Assembly: GCA_036172665.1 (NCBI GenBank)
Contig: JAYKNF010000023.1
Span: 310,001-374,000, forward strand
Direction of reading: 5' to 3'
Source of the DNA: Prosopocoilus inquinatus
Taxonomy: Eukaryota; Arthropoda; Insecta; Coleoptera; Lucanidae
Length of the DNA stretch: 64,000 nucleotides
Each line of letters begins with the position of its first letter. Within the stretch, counting starts at the first letter, position 1. The translations under genes were made by a program, and so were the position numbers. This document shows, piece by piece, positions 24,327-36,982 of the stretch. The notes beneath the pieces were generated by a model that saw only the letters and a program-made list of their open reading frames with translations, was not told the origin of the DNA and searched no databases.

Positions 24327-27300
24327 CCTATTAGCGTTGTTCCTGTGATGTATCTAAACGATCCTTACTTATCTAACATGTTATTTGACGTTTGGATGGA
24401 CACCAGTGAGTCTGATGTGAGATACAAAGTTTTGGGACGCAGCAGGAGCTGGAAATAGTTTTAAACGAAACAACACGTATTAGCGTTGTTCCTGTGCTGT
24501 ATCTAATCGATCCTTACTTATCTATCATGTTATTTGACGTTTGGATGGACTCCAGTAACCCTGACGTGAAATACGAAGTTCTCGGACGCAGCAGATGCTG
24601 GAAATAGTTTTAAACGAAACAACACGCATTAGCGTTGTTCCTGTGATGTATCTAATCGATCCTTACTCATCTATCATGTTATTTGGCGTTACGATGGACT
24701 CCAGTAACTTAGATGTGAGATACGAAGTTCTCGGACGCAGCTGAAGCTAGAAATAGTTTTAAACGAAACAACACGTATTAGCGTTGTTCCTGTGATGTAT
24801 CTAATCGATCCTTACTCATCTATCATGTTATTTGACGTTTGGATGAACTCCAGTAACTCTGATGTGAGATACAAAATTTTTGGACGCAGCAGAAGCTGGA
24901 AATAGTTTTGAACGAAACAACACGCATTAGCGTTGTTCCTGTGATGTATCTAATCAATCCTTACTTATCTATCATGTTATTTGACGTTTGGATGGACTCC
25001 AGTAACCCTGACGTGAGATACGAAGTTCTCGGACGCAGCAGAAGCTGGAAATAGTTTTAAACGAAACAACACGTATTAGCGTTGTTTCTGTGATGTATCT
25101 AATCGATCCTTACTCATCTATCATGTTATTTGACGTTTGGATGGACTCCAGTAACTCTGATGTGAGATACAAAGTTTTTGGACGCAGCAGAAGCTGGAAA
25201 TAGTTTAGAACGAAACAACACGTATTAGCGTTGTTCCTGTGATGTATCTAATCGATCCTTACTTAGCTACTATGTTATTTGACGTTTCGATGGACTCCAA
25301 TAACTCTAATGTGAGATACGAAATTTTCGGACGCAGCAGCAGCTGGAAATAGTTTTAAACGAGACAATACATATTAGCGTTGTTCCTGTGCTGTATCTAA
25401 TCGATCCTTACTCATCTATCATGTTATTTGACGTTTCGATGGACTCCAGTAACTCTGATGTGAGATACAAAGTTTTTGGACGCAGCAGAAGCTGGAAATA
25501 GTTTTAAACTAAACAACACGCATTAGCGTTGTTCCTGTGATGTATCTAATCGATCCTTACTCATCTATCATGTTATTTGGCGTTTCGATGGACTCCAGTA
25601 ACTTAGATGTGAGATACGAAGTTCTCGGACGCAGCTGAAGCTAGAAATAGTTTTAAACGAAACAACACGCATTAGCGTTGTTCCTGTGTAGTATCTAATC
25701 GATCCTTACTCATCTATCATGTTATTTGACGTTTCGATGGACTCCAGTATCTCTGATGTGAGATACAAAGTTTTTGGACGCAGCAGAAGCTGGAAATAGT
25801 TTTAAACGAAAGAACACGTATTAGCGTTGTTCCTGTGATGTATCTAATCGATCCTTACTCATCTATCATGTTATTTGACGTTTCGATGGACTCCAGTAAC
25901 TCTAATGTGAGAAACGAAATTTTCGGACGCAGCAGAAGCTGGAAATAGTTTTAAACGAAACAACACGCATTAGCGTTGTTCCTGTGATGTATCTAATCGA
26001 TCCTTACTTATCTATCATGTTATTTGACGTTTGGATGGACTCCAGTAACCCTGACGTGAGATACGAAGTTCTAGGACGCAGCAGAAGCTGGAAATAGTTT
26101 TAAACGAAACAACACGCATTAGCGTTGTTCCTGTGATGTATCTAATCGATCCTTACTCATCTATCATGTTATTTGGCATTTCGATGGACTCCAGTAACTT
26201 AGATGTGAGATACGAAGTTCTCGGACGCAGCTGAAGCTAGAAATAGTTTTAAACGAAACAACACGCATTAGCGTTGTTCCTGTGATGTATCTAACCGATC
26301 CTTACTCATCTATCATGTTATTTGACGTTCGGACGGACTCCAGTAACTCTGATGAGAGATACAAAGTTCTCGGACGCAGTAGAAACTGGAAATAATTTTG
26401 AACGAAGCAACACGTATTAGCGTTGTTCCTGTGATGTATCTAATCGATCCTTACTTATCTACTATGTTATTTGACGTTTCGATGGACTCCAGTAACTCTA
26501 AAGTGAGATACGAAATTCTCGGACGCAGCAGCAGCTGGAAATAGTTTCAAACGAAACAACACATATTAGCGTTGTTCCTGTGATGTATCTAACCGATCCT
26601 TACTCATCTATCATGTTATTTGACGTTCGGACGGACTCCAGTAACTCTGATGAGAGATACAAAGTTCTCGGACGCAGTAGAAACTGGAAATAGTTTTGAA
26701 CGAAGCAACACGTATTAGCGTTGTTCCTGTGATGTATCTAATCGACCAGAAGCTGGAAATAGTTTTAAACGAAACAACACGCATTAGCGTTGTTCCTGTG
26801 ATGTATCTAATCGATCCTTACTCATCTATCATGTTATTTGGCTTTACGATGGACTCCAGTAACTTAGATGTGAGATACGAAGTTCTCGGACGCAGCTGAA
26901 GCTAGAAATAGTTTTAAACGAAACAACACGCATTAGCGTTGTTCCTGTGATGTATCTAATCGATCCTTACTCATATATCATGTTATTTGGCGTTTCGACG
27001 GACTCCAGTAGCTCTGATGTGAGATACGACGTTTTCGGACGCAGCAGAAGCTGGAAATAATTTTAAACGAAACAATACGCATTAGCGTTGTTCCTGTGAT
27101 GTATCTAATCGATCCTTACTCATCTATCATGTTATTTGGCGTTTCGATGGACTCCAGTAACTTTGATGTGAGATACGAAGTTCTCGGACGCAGCTGAAGC
27201 TAGAAATAGTTTTAAACGAAACAACACGTAGTAGCGTTGTTCCTGTGATGTATCTAATCGATCCTTACTCATCTATCATGTTATTTGACGTTTGGATGGA

Positions 27301-28418
27301 CTCCAGTAACTCTGATGAGAGATACAAAGATTTCGGACGCAGCAGAAGCTGGAAATAGTTTTGAAAGAAACAACACCTATTAGCGTTGTTCCTGTGATGT
27401 ATCTAAACGATCCTTACTTATCTAACATGTTATTTAACGTTTGGATGGACTCCAGTAACTCTGATGAGAAATACAAAGATTTCGGACGCAGCAGAAGCTG
27501 GAAATAGTTTTGAATGAAACACCACCTATTAGCGTTGTTCCTGTGATGTATCTAAACGATCCTTACTTATCTAACATGTTATTTGACGTTTGGATGGACT
27601 CCAGTAAGTCTGATGTGAGATACAAAGTTTTGGGACGCAGCAGGAGCTGGAAATAGTTTTAAACGAAACAACACGTATTAGCGTTGTTCCTGTGCTGTAT
27701 CTAATCGATCCTTACTTATCTATCATGTTATTTGACGTTTGGATGGACTCCAGTAACCCTGACGTGAGATACGAAGTTCTCGGACGCACCAGAAGCTGGA
27801 AATAGTTTTAAACGAAACAACACGCATTAGCGTTGTTCCTGTGATGTATCTAATCGATCCTTACTCATCTATCATGTTATTTGGCTTTACGATGGACTCC
27901 AGTAACTTAGATGTGAGATACGAAGTTCTCGGACGCAGCTGAAGCTAGAAATAGTTTTAAACGAAACAACACGCATTAGCGTTGTTCCTGTGATGTATCT
28001 AATCGATCCTTACTTATCTATCATGTTATTTGACGTTTGGATGGACTCCAGTAACCCTGACGTGAGATACGTAGTTCTCGGACGCAGCAGAAGCTGGAAA
28101 TAGTTTTAAACGAAGCAACAGGCATTAGCGTTGTTCCTGTGATGTATCTAATCGATCCTTACTCATCTATCATGTTATTTGACGTTTCGATGGACTCCAG
28201 TAACTCTGTTGTGAGATACGACGTTTCCGGACGCAGCAGAAGCTGGAAATAGTTTTAAACGAAACAACACGTATTAGCGTTGTTCCTGTGATGTATCTAA
28301 TCGATCCTTACTCATCTATCATGTTATTTGACGTTTGGATGGACTCCAGTAACTAGGATGAGAGATACAAAGATTTCGGACGCAGCAGAAGCTGGAAATA
28401 GTTTTGAACGAAACAACA
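24327..28418 (+). repeat. Higher-order repeat 4, copy A (28 monomers minus 80 bp, 4092 bp)
   Basis: Aligns with the directly following block (28419 onward) at 4092 bp = 28 x 149 - 80, the 80 bp being an internal deletion present in both copies (26670-26887 here). Shared markers include GCAGATGCTGG, TACAAAATTTTTGG, CCAATAACTC, AAACTAAACAAC, AAAGAACACG, GGAAATAATTTTG and TACGTAGTTCTC. The duplication therefore happened after the 80-bp deletion. Confidence 0.92.
26670..26887 (+). repeat. Fused monomer with 80-bp deletion, copy 1
   Basis: The sequence runs from TCTAATCGA directly into CCAGAAGCTGG, joining unit position 76 to position 8 of the next unit, so two units occupy 218 bp instead of 298. 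The right partner looks like a CGCACCAG-type monomer. Join points are not homologous positions of the unit, so this is an out-of-register event and not ordinary unequal crossing-over. The 69 bp left between the two TGGAAATAG landmarks is a multiple of three, which is why a 67-codon frame (26696-26899) reads the same satellite phrase twice. Confidence 0.93.
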
Positions 28419-31400
28419 CCTATTAGCGTTGTTCCTGTGATGTATCTAAACGATCCTTACTTATCTAACATGTTATTTGACGTTTGGATGGACACCAGTG
28501 AGTCTGATGTGAGATACAAAGTTTTGGGACGCAGCAGGAGCTGGAAATAGTTTTAAACGAAACAACACGTATTAGCGTTGTTCCTGTGCTGTATCTAATC
28601 GATCCTTACTTATCTATCATGTTATTTGACGTTTGGATGGACTCCAGTAACCCTGACGTGAAATACGAAGTTCTCGGACGCAGCAGATGCTGGAAATAGT
28701 TTTAAACGAAACAACACGCATTAGCGTTGTTCCTGTGATGTATCTAATCGATCCTTACTCATCTATCATGTTATTTGGCGTTACGATGGACTCCAGTAAC
28801 TTAGATGTGAGATACGAAGTTCTCGGACGCAGCTGAAGCTAGAAATAGTTTTAAACGAAACAACACGTATTAGCGTTGTTCCTGTGATGTATCTAATCGA
28901 TCCTTACTCATCTATCATGTTATTTGACGTTTGGATGAACTCCAGTAACTCTGATGTGAGATACAAAATTTTTGGACGCAGCAGAAGCTGGAAATAGTTT
29001 TGAACGAAACAACACGCATTAGCGTTGTTCCTGTGATGTATCTAATCAATCCTTACTTATCTATCATGTTATTTGACGTTTGGATGGACTCCAGTAACCC
29101 TGACGTGAGATACGAAGTTCTCGGACGCAGCAGAAGCTGGAAATAGTTTTAAACGAAACAACACGTATTAGCGTTGTTTCTGTGATGTATCTAATCGATC
29201 CTTACTCATCTATCATGTTATTTGACGTTTGGATGGACTCCAGTAACTCTGATGTGAGATACAAAGTTTTTGGACGCAGCAGAAGCTGGAAATAGTTTAG
29301 AACGAAACAACACGTATTAGCGTTGTTCCTGTGATGTATCTAATCGATCCTTACTTAGCTACTATGTTATTTGACGTTTCGATGGACTCCAATAACTCTA
29401 ATGTGAGATACGAAATTTTCGGACGCAGCAGCAGCTGGAAATAGTTTTAAACGAGACAATACATATTAGCGTTGTTCCTGTGCTGTATCTAATCGATCCT
29501 TACTCATCTATCATGTTATTTGACGTTTCGATGGACTCCAGTAACTCTGATGTGAGATACAAAGTTTTTGGACGCAGCAGAAGCTGGAAATAGTTTTAAA
29601 CTAAACAACACGCATTAGCGTTGTTCCTGTGATGTATCTAATCGATCCTTACTCATCTATCATGTTATTTGGCGTTTCGATGGACTCCAGTAACTTAGAT
29701 GTGAGATACGAAGTTCTCGGACGCAGCTGAAGCTAGAAATAGTTTTAAACGAAACAACACGCATTAGCGTTGTTCCTGTGTAGTATCTAATCGATCCTTA
29801 CTCATCTATCATGTTATTTGACGTTTCGATGGACTCCAGTATCTCTGATGTGAGATACAAAGTTTTTGGACGCAGCAGAAGCTGGAAATAGTTTTAAACG
29901 AAAGAACACGTATTAGCGTTGTTCCTGTGATGTATCTAATCGATCCTTACTCATCTATCATGTTATTTGACGTTTGGATGGACTCCAGTAACCCTGACGT
30001 GAGATACGAAGTTCTAGGACGCAGCAGAAGCTGGAAATAGTTTTAAACGAAACAACACGCATTAGCGTTGTTCCTGTGATGTATCTAATCGATCCTTACT
30101 CATCTATCATGTTATTTGGCATTTCGATGGACTCCAGTAACTTAGATGTGAGATACGAAGTTCTCGGACGCAGCTGAAGCTAGAAATAGTTTTAAACGAA
30201 ACAACACGCATTAGCGTTGTTCCTGTGATGTATCTAACCGATCCTTACTCATCTATCATGTTATTTGACGTTCGGACGGACTCCAGTAACTCTGATGAGA
30301 GATACAAAGTTCTCGGACGCAGTAGAAACTGGAAATAATTTTGAACGAAGCAACACGTATTAGCGTTGTTCCTGTGATGTATCTAATCGATCCTTACTTA
30401 TCTACTATGTTATTTGACGTTTCGATGGACTCCAGTAACTCTAAAGTGAGATACGAAATTCTCGGACGCAGCAGCAGCTGGAAATAGTTTCAAACGAAAC
30501 AACACATATTAGCGTTGTTCCTGTGATGTATCTAACCGATCCTTACTCATCTATCATGTTATTTGACGTTCGGACGGACTCCAGTAACTCTGATGAGAGA
30601 TACAAAGTTCTCGGACGCAGTAGAAACTGGAAATAGTTTTGAACGAAGCAACACGTATTAGCGTTGTTCCTGTGATGTATCTAATCGACCAGAAGCTGGA
30701 AATAGTTTTAAACGAAACAACACGCATTAGCGTTGTTCCTGTGATGTATCTAATCGATCCTTACTCATCTATCATGTTATTTGGCTTTACGATGGACTCC
30801 AGTAACTTAGATGTGAGATACGAAGTTCTCGGACGCAGCTGAAGCTAGAAATAGTTTTAAACGAAACAACACGCATTAGCGTTGTTCCTGTGATGTATCT
30901 AATCGATCCTTACTCATATATCATGTTATTTGGCGTTTCGACGGACTCCAGTAGCTCTGATGTGAGATACGACGTTTTCGGACGCAGCAGAAGCTGGAAA
31001 TAATTTTAAACGAAACAATACGCATTAGCGTTGTTCCTGTGATGTATCTAATCGATCCTTACTCATCTATCATGTTATTTGGCGTTTCGATGGACTCCAG
31101 TAACTTTGATGTGAGATACGAAGTTCTCGGACGCAGCTGAAGCTAGAAATAGTTTTAAACGAAACAACACGTAGTAGCGTTGTTCCTGTGATGTATCTAA
31201 TCGATCCTTACTCATCTATCATGTTATTTGACGTTTGGATGGACTCCAGTAACTCTGATGAGAGATACAAAGATTTCGGACGCAGCAGAAGCTGGAAATA
31301 GTTTTGAAAGAAACAACACCTATTAGCGTTGTTCCTGTGATGTATCTAAACGATCCTTACTTATCTAACATGTTATTTAACGTTTGGATGGACTCCAGTA

Positions 31401-32422
31401 ACTCTGATGAGAAATACAAAGATTTCGGACGCAGCAGAAGCTGGAAATAGTTTTGAATGAAACACCACCTATTAGCGTTGTTCCTGTGATGTATCTAAAC
31501 GATCCTTACTTATCTAACATGTTATTTGACGTTTGGATGGACTCCAGTAAGTCTGATGTGAGATACAAAGTTTTGGGACGCAGCAGGAGCTGGAAATAGT
31601 TTTAAACGAAACAACACGTATTAGCGTTGTTCCTGTGCTGTATCTAATCGATCCTTACTTATCTATCATGTTATTTGACGTTTGGATGGACTCCAGTAAC
31701 CCTGACGTGAGATACGAAGTTCTCGGACGCACCAGAAGCTGGAAATAGTTTTAAACGAAACAACACGCATTAGCGTTGTTCCTGTGATGTATCTAATCGA
31801 TCCTTACTCATCTATCATGTTATTTGGCTTTACGATGGACTCCAGTAACTTAGATGTGAGATACGAAGTTCTCGGACGCAGCTGAAGCTAGAAATAGTTT
31901 TAAACGAAACAACACGCATTAGCGTTGTTCCTGTGATGTATCTAATCGATCCTTACTTATCTATCATGTTATTTGACGTTTGGATGGACTCCAGTAACCC
32001 TGACGTGAGATACGTAGTTCTCGGACGCAGCAGAAGCTGGAAATAGTTTTAAACGAAGCAACAGGCATTAGCGTTGTTCCTGTGATGTATCTAATCGATC
32101 CTTACTCATCTATCATGTTATTTGACGTTTCGATGGACTCCAGTAACTCTGTTGTGAGATACGACGTTTCCGGACGCAGCAGAAGCTGGAAATAGTTTTA
32201 AACGAAACAACACGTATTAGCGTTGTTCCTGTGATGTATCTAATCGATCCTTACTCATCTATCATGTTATTTGACGTTTGGATGGACTCCAGTAACTAGG
32301 ATGAGAGATACAAAGATTTCGGACGCAGCAGAAGCTGGAAATAGTTTTGAACGAAACAACACCTATTAGCGTTGTTCCTGTGATGCATCTAAACGATCCT
32401 TACTTATCTAACATGTTATTTA
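28419..32422 (+). repeat. Higher-order repeat 4, copy B (one monomer shorter than copy A)
   Basis: Begins exactly where copy A ends. Around 29900-29960 a single monomer (the GAGAAACGAAATTTTC unit at about 25870-26000 in copy A) is missing: AAAGAACACG leads into a GTTCTAGG-type unit. After that the offset is 3943 bp (27 x 149 - 80). The match ends near 28479/32422, apart from a private GATGCATC in copy B. Confidence 0.92.
30613..30830 (+). repeat. Fused monomer with 80-bp deletion, copy 2
   Basis: Exact counterpart of the event at 26670, 3943 bp downstream, with the same TCTAATCGA/CCAGAAGCTGG junction. It was inherited by duplication and is not an independent deletion. It carries the identical 67-codon spurious frame (30639-30842). 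Confidence 0.93.
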
Positions 32423-33555
32423 ACGTTTGGATGTACTCCAGTAAGTCTGATGTGAGATACGACGTTTTCGGACGCAGCAGAAGCTGGAAATAGTTTTAAA
32501 CGAAACAACACGTATTATCGTTGTTCCTGTGCCGTATCTAATAGATCCTTACTTATCTATCATGTTATTTGACGTTTGGATGGACTCCAGTAACTCTGAT
32601 GTGAGATACGACGTTTTCGGACGCAGCAGAAGCTGGAAATAGTTTTAAACGAAACAACACGTATTATCGTTGTTCCTGTGATGTATCTAATCGATCCTTA
32701 CTCATGTATCATGTTATTTGACGTTTGGATGGACTCCAGTAACCCTGACGTGAGATACGAAGTTCTCGGACGCAGCAGAAGCTGGAAATAGTTTTAAACG
32801 AAGCAACAGGCATTAGCGTTGTTCCTGTGATGTATCTAATCGATCCTTACTCATCTATAATGTTATTTGACGTTTCGATGGACTCCAGTAACTCTGTTGT
32901 GAGATACGACGTTTCCGGACGCAGCAGAAGCTGGAAATAGTTTTAAACGAAACAACACGTATTAGCGTTGTTCCTGTGATGTATCTAATCGATCCTTACT
33001 CATCTATCATGTTATTTGACGTTTGGATGGACTCCAGTAACTAGGATGAGAGATACAAAGATTTCGGACGCAGCAGAAGCTGGAAATAGTTTTGAACGAT
33101 ACACCACCTATTAGCGTTGTTCCTGTGATGTATCTAAACGATCCTTACTTATCTAACATGTTATTTGACGTTTGGATGGACACCAGTGAGTCTGATGTGA
33201 GATACAAAGTTTTGGGACGCAGCAGGAGCTGGAAATAGTTTTAAACGAAACAACACGTATTAGCGTTGTTCCTGTGCTGTATCTATTCGATCCTTACTTA
33301 TCTATCATGTTATTTGACGTTTGGATGAACTCCAGTAACCCTGACGTGAAATACGAAGTTCTCGGACGCAGCAGAAGCTGGAAATAGTTTTAAACGAAAC
33401 AACACGCATTAGCGTTGTTCCTGTGATGTATCTAATCGATCCTTACACATCTATCATGTTATTTGGCGTTACGATGGACTCCAGTAACTTAGATGTGAGA
33501 TACGAAGTTCTCGGACGCAGCTGAAGCTAGAAATAGTTTTAAACGAAACAACACG
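31111..33555 (+). repeat. Higher-order repeat 5, copy A (offset 3427 bp, 23 monomers)
   Basis: Matches 34538-36982 at a 3427-bp offset over about 2445 bp. Markers shared by both include GGCTTTACG, GATGCATC, TCTATAATG, TATTCGATCC and TTACACATC. It contains two nearby 'AAGCAACAGG' modules (about 32055 and 32800). It overlaps the end of higher-order repeat 4 and the start of the 7-monomer repeat, so duplications of different size are superimposed here. Confidence 0.88.
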
Positions 33556-35362
33556 TAGTAGCGTTGTTCCTGTGATGTATCTAATCGATCCTTACTCATC
33601 TATCATGTTATTTGACGTTTGGATGGACTCCAGTAACTCTGATGAGAGATACAAAGATTTCGGACGCAGCAGAAGCTGGAAATAGTTTTGAAAGAAACAA
33701 CACCTATTAGCGTTGTTCCTGTGATGTATCTAAACGATCCTTACTTATCTAACATGTTATTTAACGTTTGGATGGACTCCAGTAACTCTGATGAGAAATA
33801 CAAAGATTTCGGACGCAGCAGAAGCTGGAAATAGTTTTGAATGAAACACCACCTATTAGCGTTGTTCCTGTGATGTATCTAAACGATCCTTACTTATCTA
33901 ACATGTTATTTGACGTTTGGATGGACTCCAGTAAGTCTGATGTGAGATACAAAGTTTTGGGACGCAGCAGGAGCTGGAAATAGTTTTAAACGAAACAACA
34001 CGTATTAGCGTTGTTCCTGTGCTGTATCTAATCGATCCTTACTTATCTATCATGTTATTTGACGTTTGGATGGACTCCAGTAACCCTGACGTGAGATACG
34101 AAGTTCTCGGACGCACCAGAAGCTGGAAATAGTTTTAAACGAAACAACACGCATTAGCGTTGTTCCTGTGATGTATCTAATCGATCCTTACTCATCTATC
34201 ATGTTATTTGGCTTTACGATGGACTCCAGTAACTTAGATGTGAGATACGAAGTTCTCGGACGCAGCTGAAGCTAGAAATAGTTTTAAACGAAACAACACG
34301 CATTAGCGTTGTTCCTGTGCTGTATCTATTCGATCCTTACTTATCTATCATGTTATTTGACGTTTGGATGAACTCCAGTAACCCTGACGTGAAATACGAA
34401 GTTCTCGGACGCAGCAGAAGCTGGAAATAGTTTTAAACGAAACAACACGCATTAGCGTTGTTCCTGTGATGTATCTAATCGATCCTTACACATCTATCAT
34501 GTTATTTGGCGTTACGATGGACTCCAGTAACTTAGATGTGAGATACGAAGTTCTCGGACGCAGCTGAAGCTAGAAATAGTTTTAAACGAAACAACACGTA
34601 GTAGCGTTGTTCCTGTGATGTATCTAATCGATCCTTACTCATCTATCATGTTATTTGACGTTTGGATGGACTCCAGTAACTCTGATGAGAGATACAAAGA
34701 TTTCGGACGCAGCAGAAGCTGGAAATAGTTTTGAAAGAAACAACACCTATTAGCGTTGTTCCTGTGATGTATCTAAACGATCCTTACTTATCTAACATGT
34801 TATTTAACGTTTGGATGGACTCCAGTAACTCTGATGAGAAATACAAAGATTTCGGACGCAGCAGAAGCTGGAAATAGTTTTGAATGAAACACCACCTATT
34901 AGCGTTGTTCCTGTGATGTATCTAAACGATCCTTACTTATCTAACATGTTATTTGACGTTTGGATGGACTCCAGTAAGTCTGATGTGAGATACAAAGTTT
35001 TGGGACGCAGCAGGAGCTGGAAATAGTTTTAAACGAAACAACACGTATTAGCGTTGTTCCTGTGCTGTATCTAATCGATCCTTACTTATCTATCATGTTA
35101 TTTGACGTTTGGATGGACTCCAGTAACCCTGACGTGAGATACGAAGTTCTCGGACGCACCAGAAGCTGGAAATAGTTTTAAACGAAACAACACGCATTAG
35201 CGTTGTTCCTGTGATGTATCTAATCGATCCTTACTCATCTATCATGTTATTTGGCTTTACGATGGACTCCAGTAACTTAGATGTGAGATACGAAGTTCTC
35301 GGACGCAGCTGAAGCTAGAAATAGTTTTAAACGAAACAACACGCATTAGCGTTGTTCCTGTG
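33259..35362 (+). repeat. Higher-order repeat 6: adjacent 7-monomer tandem duplication (1043 bp)
   Basis: 33259-34301 and 34302-35362 match at exactly 1043 bp (7 x 149), including the rare GTGCTGTATCTATTCGATCC and TTACACATC variants. The copies abut. Because the first copy starts with CGTATTAG and the second with CGCATTAG, the crossover point lies at or just before 33258/34301. Confidence 0.9.
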
Positions 35363-36982
35363 ATGTATCTAATCGATCCTTACTTATCTATCATGTTATT
35401 TGACGTTTGGATGGACTCCAGTAACCCTGACGTGAGATACGAAGTTCTCGGACGCAGCAGAAGCTGGAAATAGTTTTAAACGAAGCAACAGGCATTAGCG
35501 TTGTTCCTGTGATGTATCTAATCGATCCTTACTCATCTATCATGTTATTTGACGTTTCGATGGACTCCAGTAACTCTGTTGTGAGATACGACGTTTCCGG
35601 ACGCAGCAGAAGCTGGAAATAGTTTTAAACGAAACAACACGTATTAGCGTTGTTCCTGTGATGTATCTAATCGATCCTTACTCATCTATCATGTTATTTG
35701 ACGTTTGGATGGACTCCAGTAACTAGGATGAGAGATACAAAGATTTCGGACGCAGCAGAAGCTGGAAATAGTTTTGAACGAAACAACACCTATTAGCGTT
35801 GTTCCTGTGATGCATCTAAACGATCCATACTTATCTAACATGTTATTTAACGTTTGGATGTACTCCAGTAAGTCTGATGTGAGATACGACGTTTTCGGAC
35901 GCAGCAGAAGCTGGAAATAGTTTTAAACGAAACAACACGTATTATCGTTGTTCCTGTGCGGTATCTAATCGATCCTTACTTATCTATCATGTTATTTGAC
36001 GTTTGGATGGACTCCAGTAACTCTGATGTGAGATACGACGTTTTCGGACGCAGCAGAAGCTGGAAATAGTTTTAAACGAAACAACACGTATTATCGTTGT
36101 TCCTGTGATGTATCTAATCGATCCTTACTCATGTATCATGTTATTTGACGTTTGGATGGACTCCAGTAACCCTGACGTGAGATACGAAGTTCTCGGACGC
36201 AGCAGAAGCTGGAAATAGTTTTAAACGAAGCAACAGGCATTAGCGTTGTTCCTGTGATGTATCTAATCGATCCTTACTCATCTATAATGTTATTTGACGT
36301 TTCGATGGACTCCAGTAACTCTGTTGTGAGATACGACGTTTCCGGACGCAGCAGAAGCTGGAAATAGTTTTAAACGAAACAACACGTATTAGCGTTGTTC
36401 CTGTGATGTATCTAATCGATCCTTACTCATCTATCATGTTATTTGACGTTTGGATGGACTCCAGTAACTAGGATGAGAGATACAAAGATTTCGGACGCAG
36501 CAGAAGCTGGAAATAGTTTTGAACGATACACCACCTATTAGCGTTGTTCCTGTGATGTATCTAAACGATCCTTACTTATCTAACATGTTATTTGACGTTT
36601 GGATGGACACCAGTGAGTCTGATGTGAGATACAAAGTTTTGGGACGCAGCAGGAGCTGGAAATAGTTTTAAACGAAACAACACGTATTAGCGTTGTTCCT
36701 GTGCTGTATCTATTCGATCCTTACTTATCTATCATGTTATTTGACGTTTGGATGAACTCCAGTAACCCTGACGTGAAATACGAAGTTCTCGGACGCAGCA
36801 GAAGCTGGAAATAGTTTTAAACGAAACAACACGCATTAGCGTTGTTCCTGTGATGTATCTAATCGATCCTTACACATCTATCATGTTATTTGGCGTTACG
36901 ATGGACTCCAGTAACTTAGATGTGAGATACGAAGTTCTCGGACGCAGCTGAAGCTAGAAATAGTTTTAAACGAAACAACACG
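34538..36982 (+). repeat. Higher-order repeat 5, copy B
   Basis: Second copy of 31111-33555, with only scattered substitutions noticed (for example TGCGGTATCTAATCG here versus TGCCGTATCTAATAG in copy A near 32530, and TACGAAG here versus TACGTAG near 32012). It ends near 36983, where CGTATTAG replaces CGTAGTAG. Confidence 0.88.

Noticed and set aside
26696..26899. 67-codon open frame on the plus strand
   Set aside because: Spans the 80-bp deletion junction, where the 69-bp spacing keeps the frame; the peptide repeats the same satellite phrase twice.
30639..30842. Second identical 67-codon open frame
   Set aside because: Same artefact carried by the 4.1-kb tandem duplication, so its conservation is not evidence of selection.
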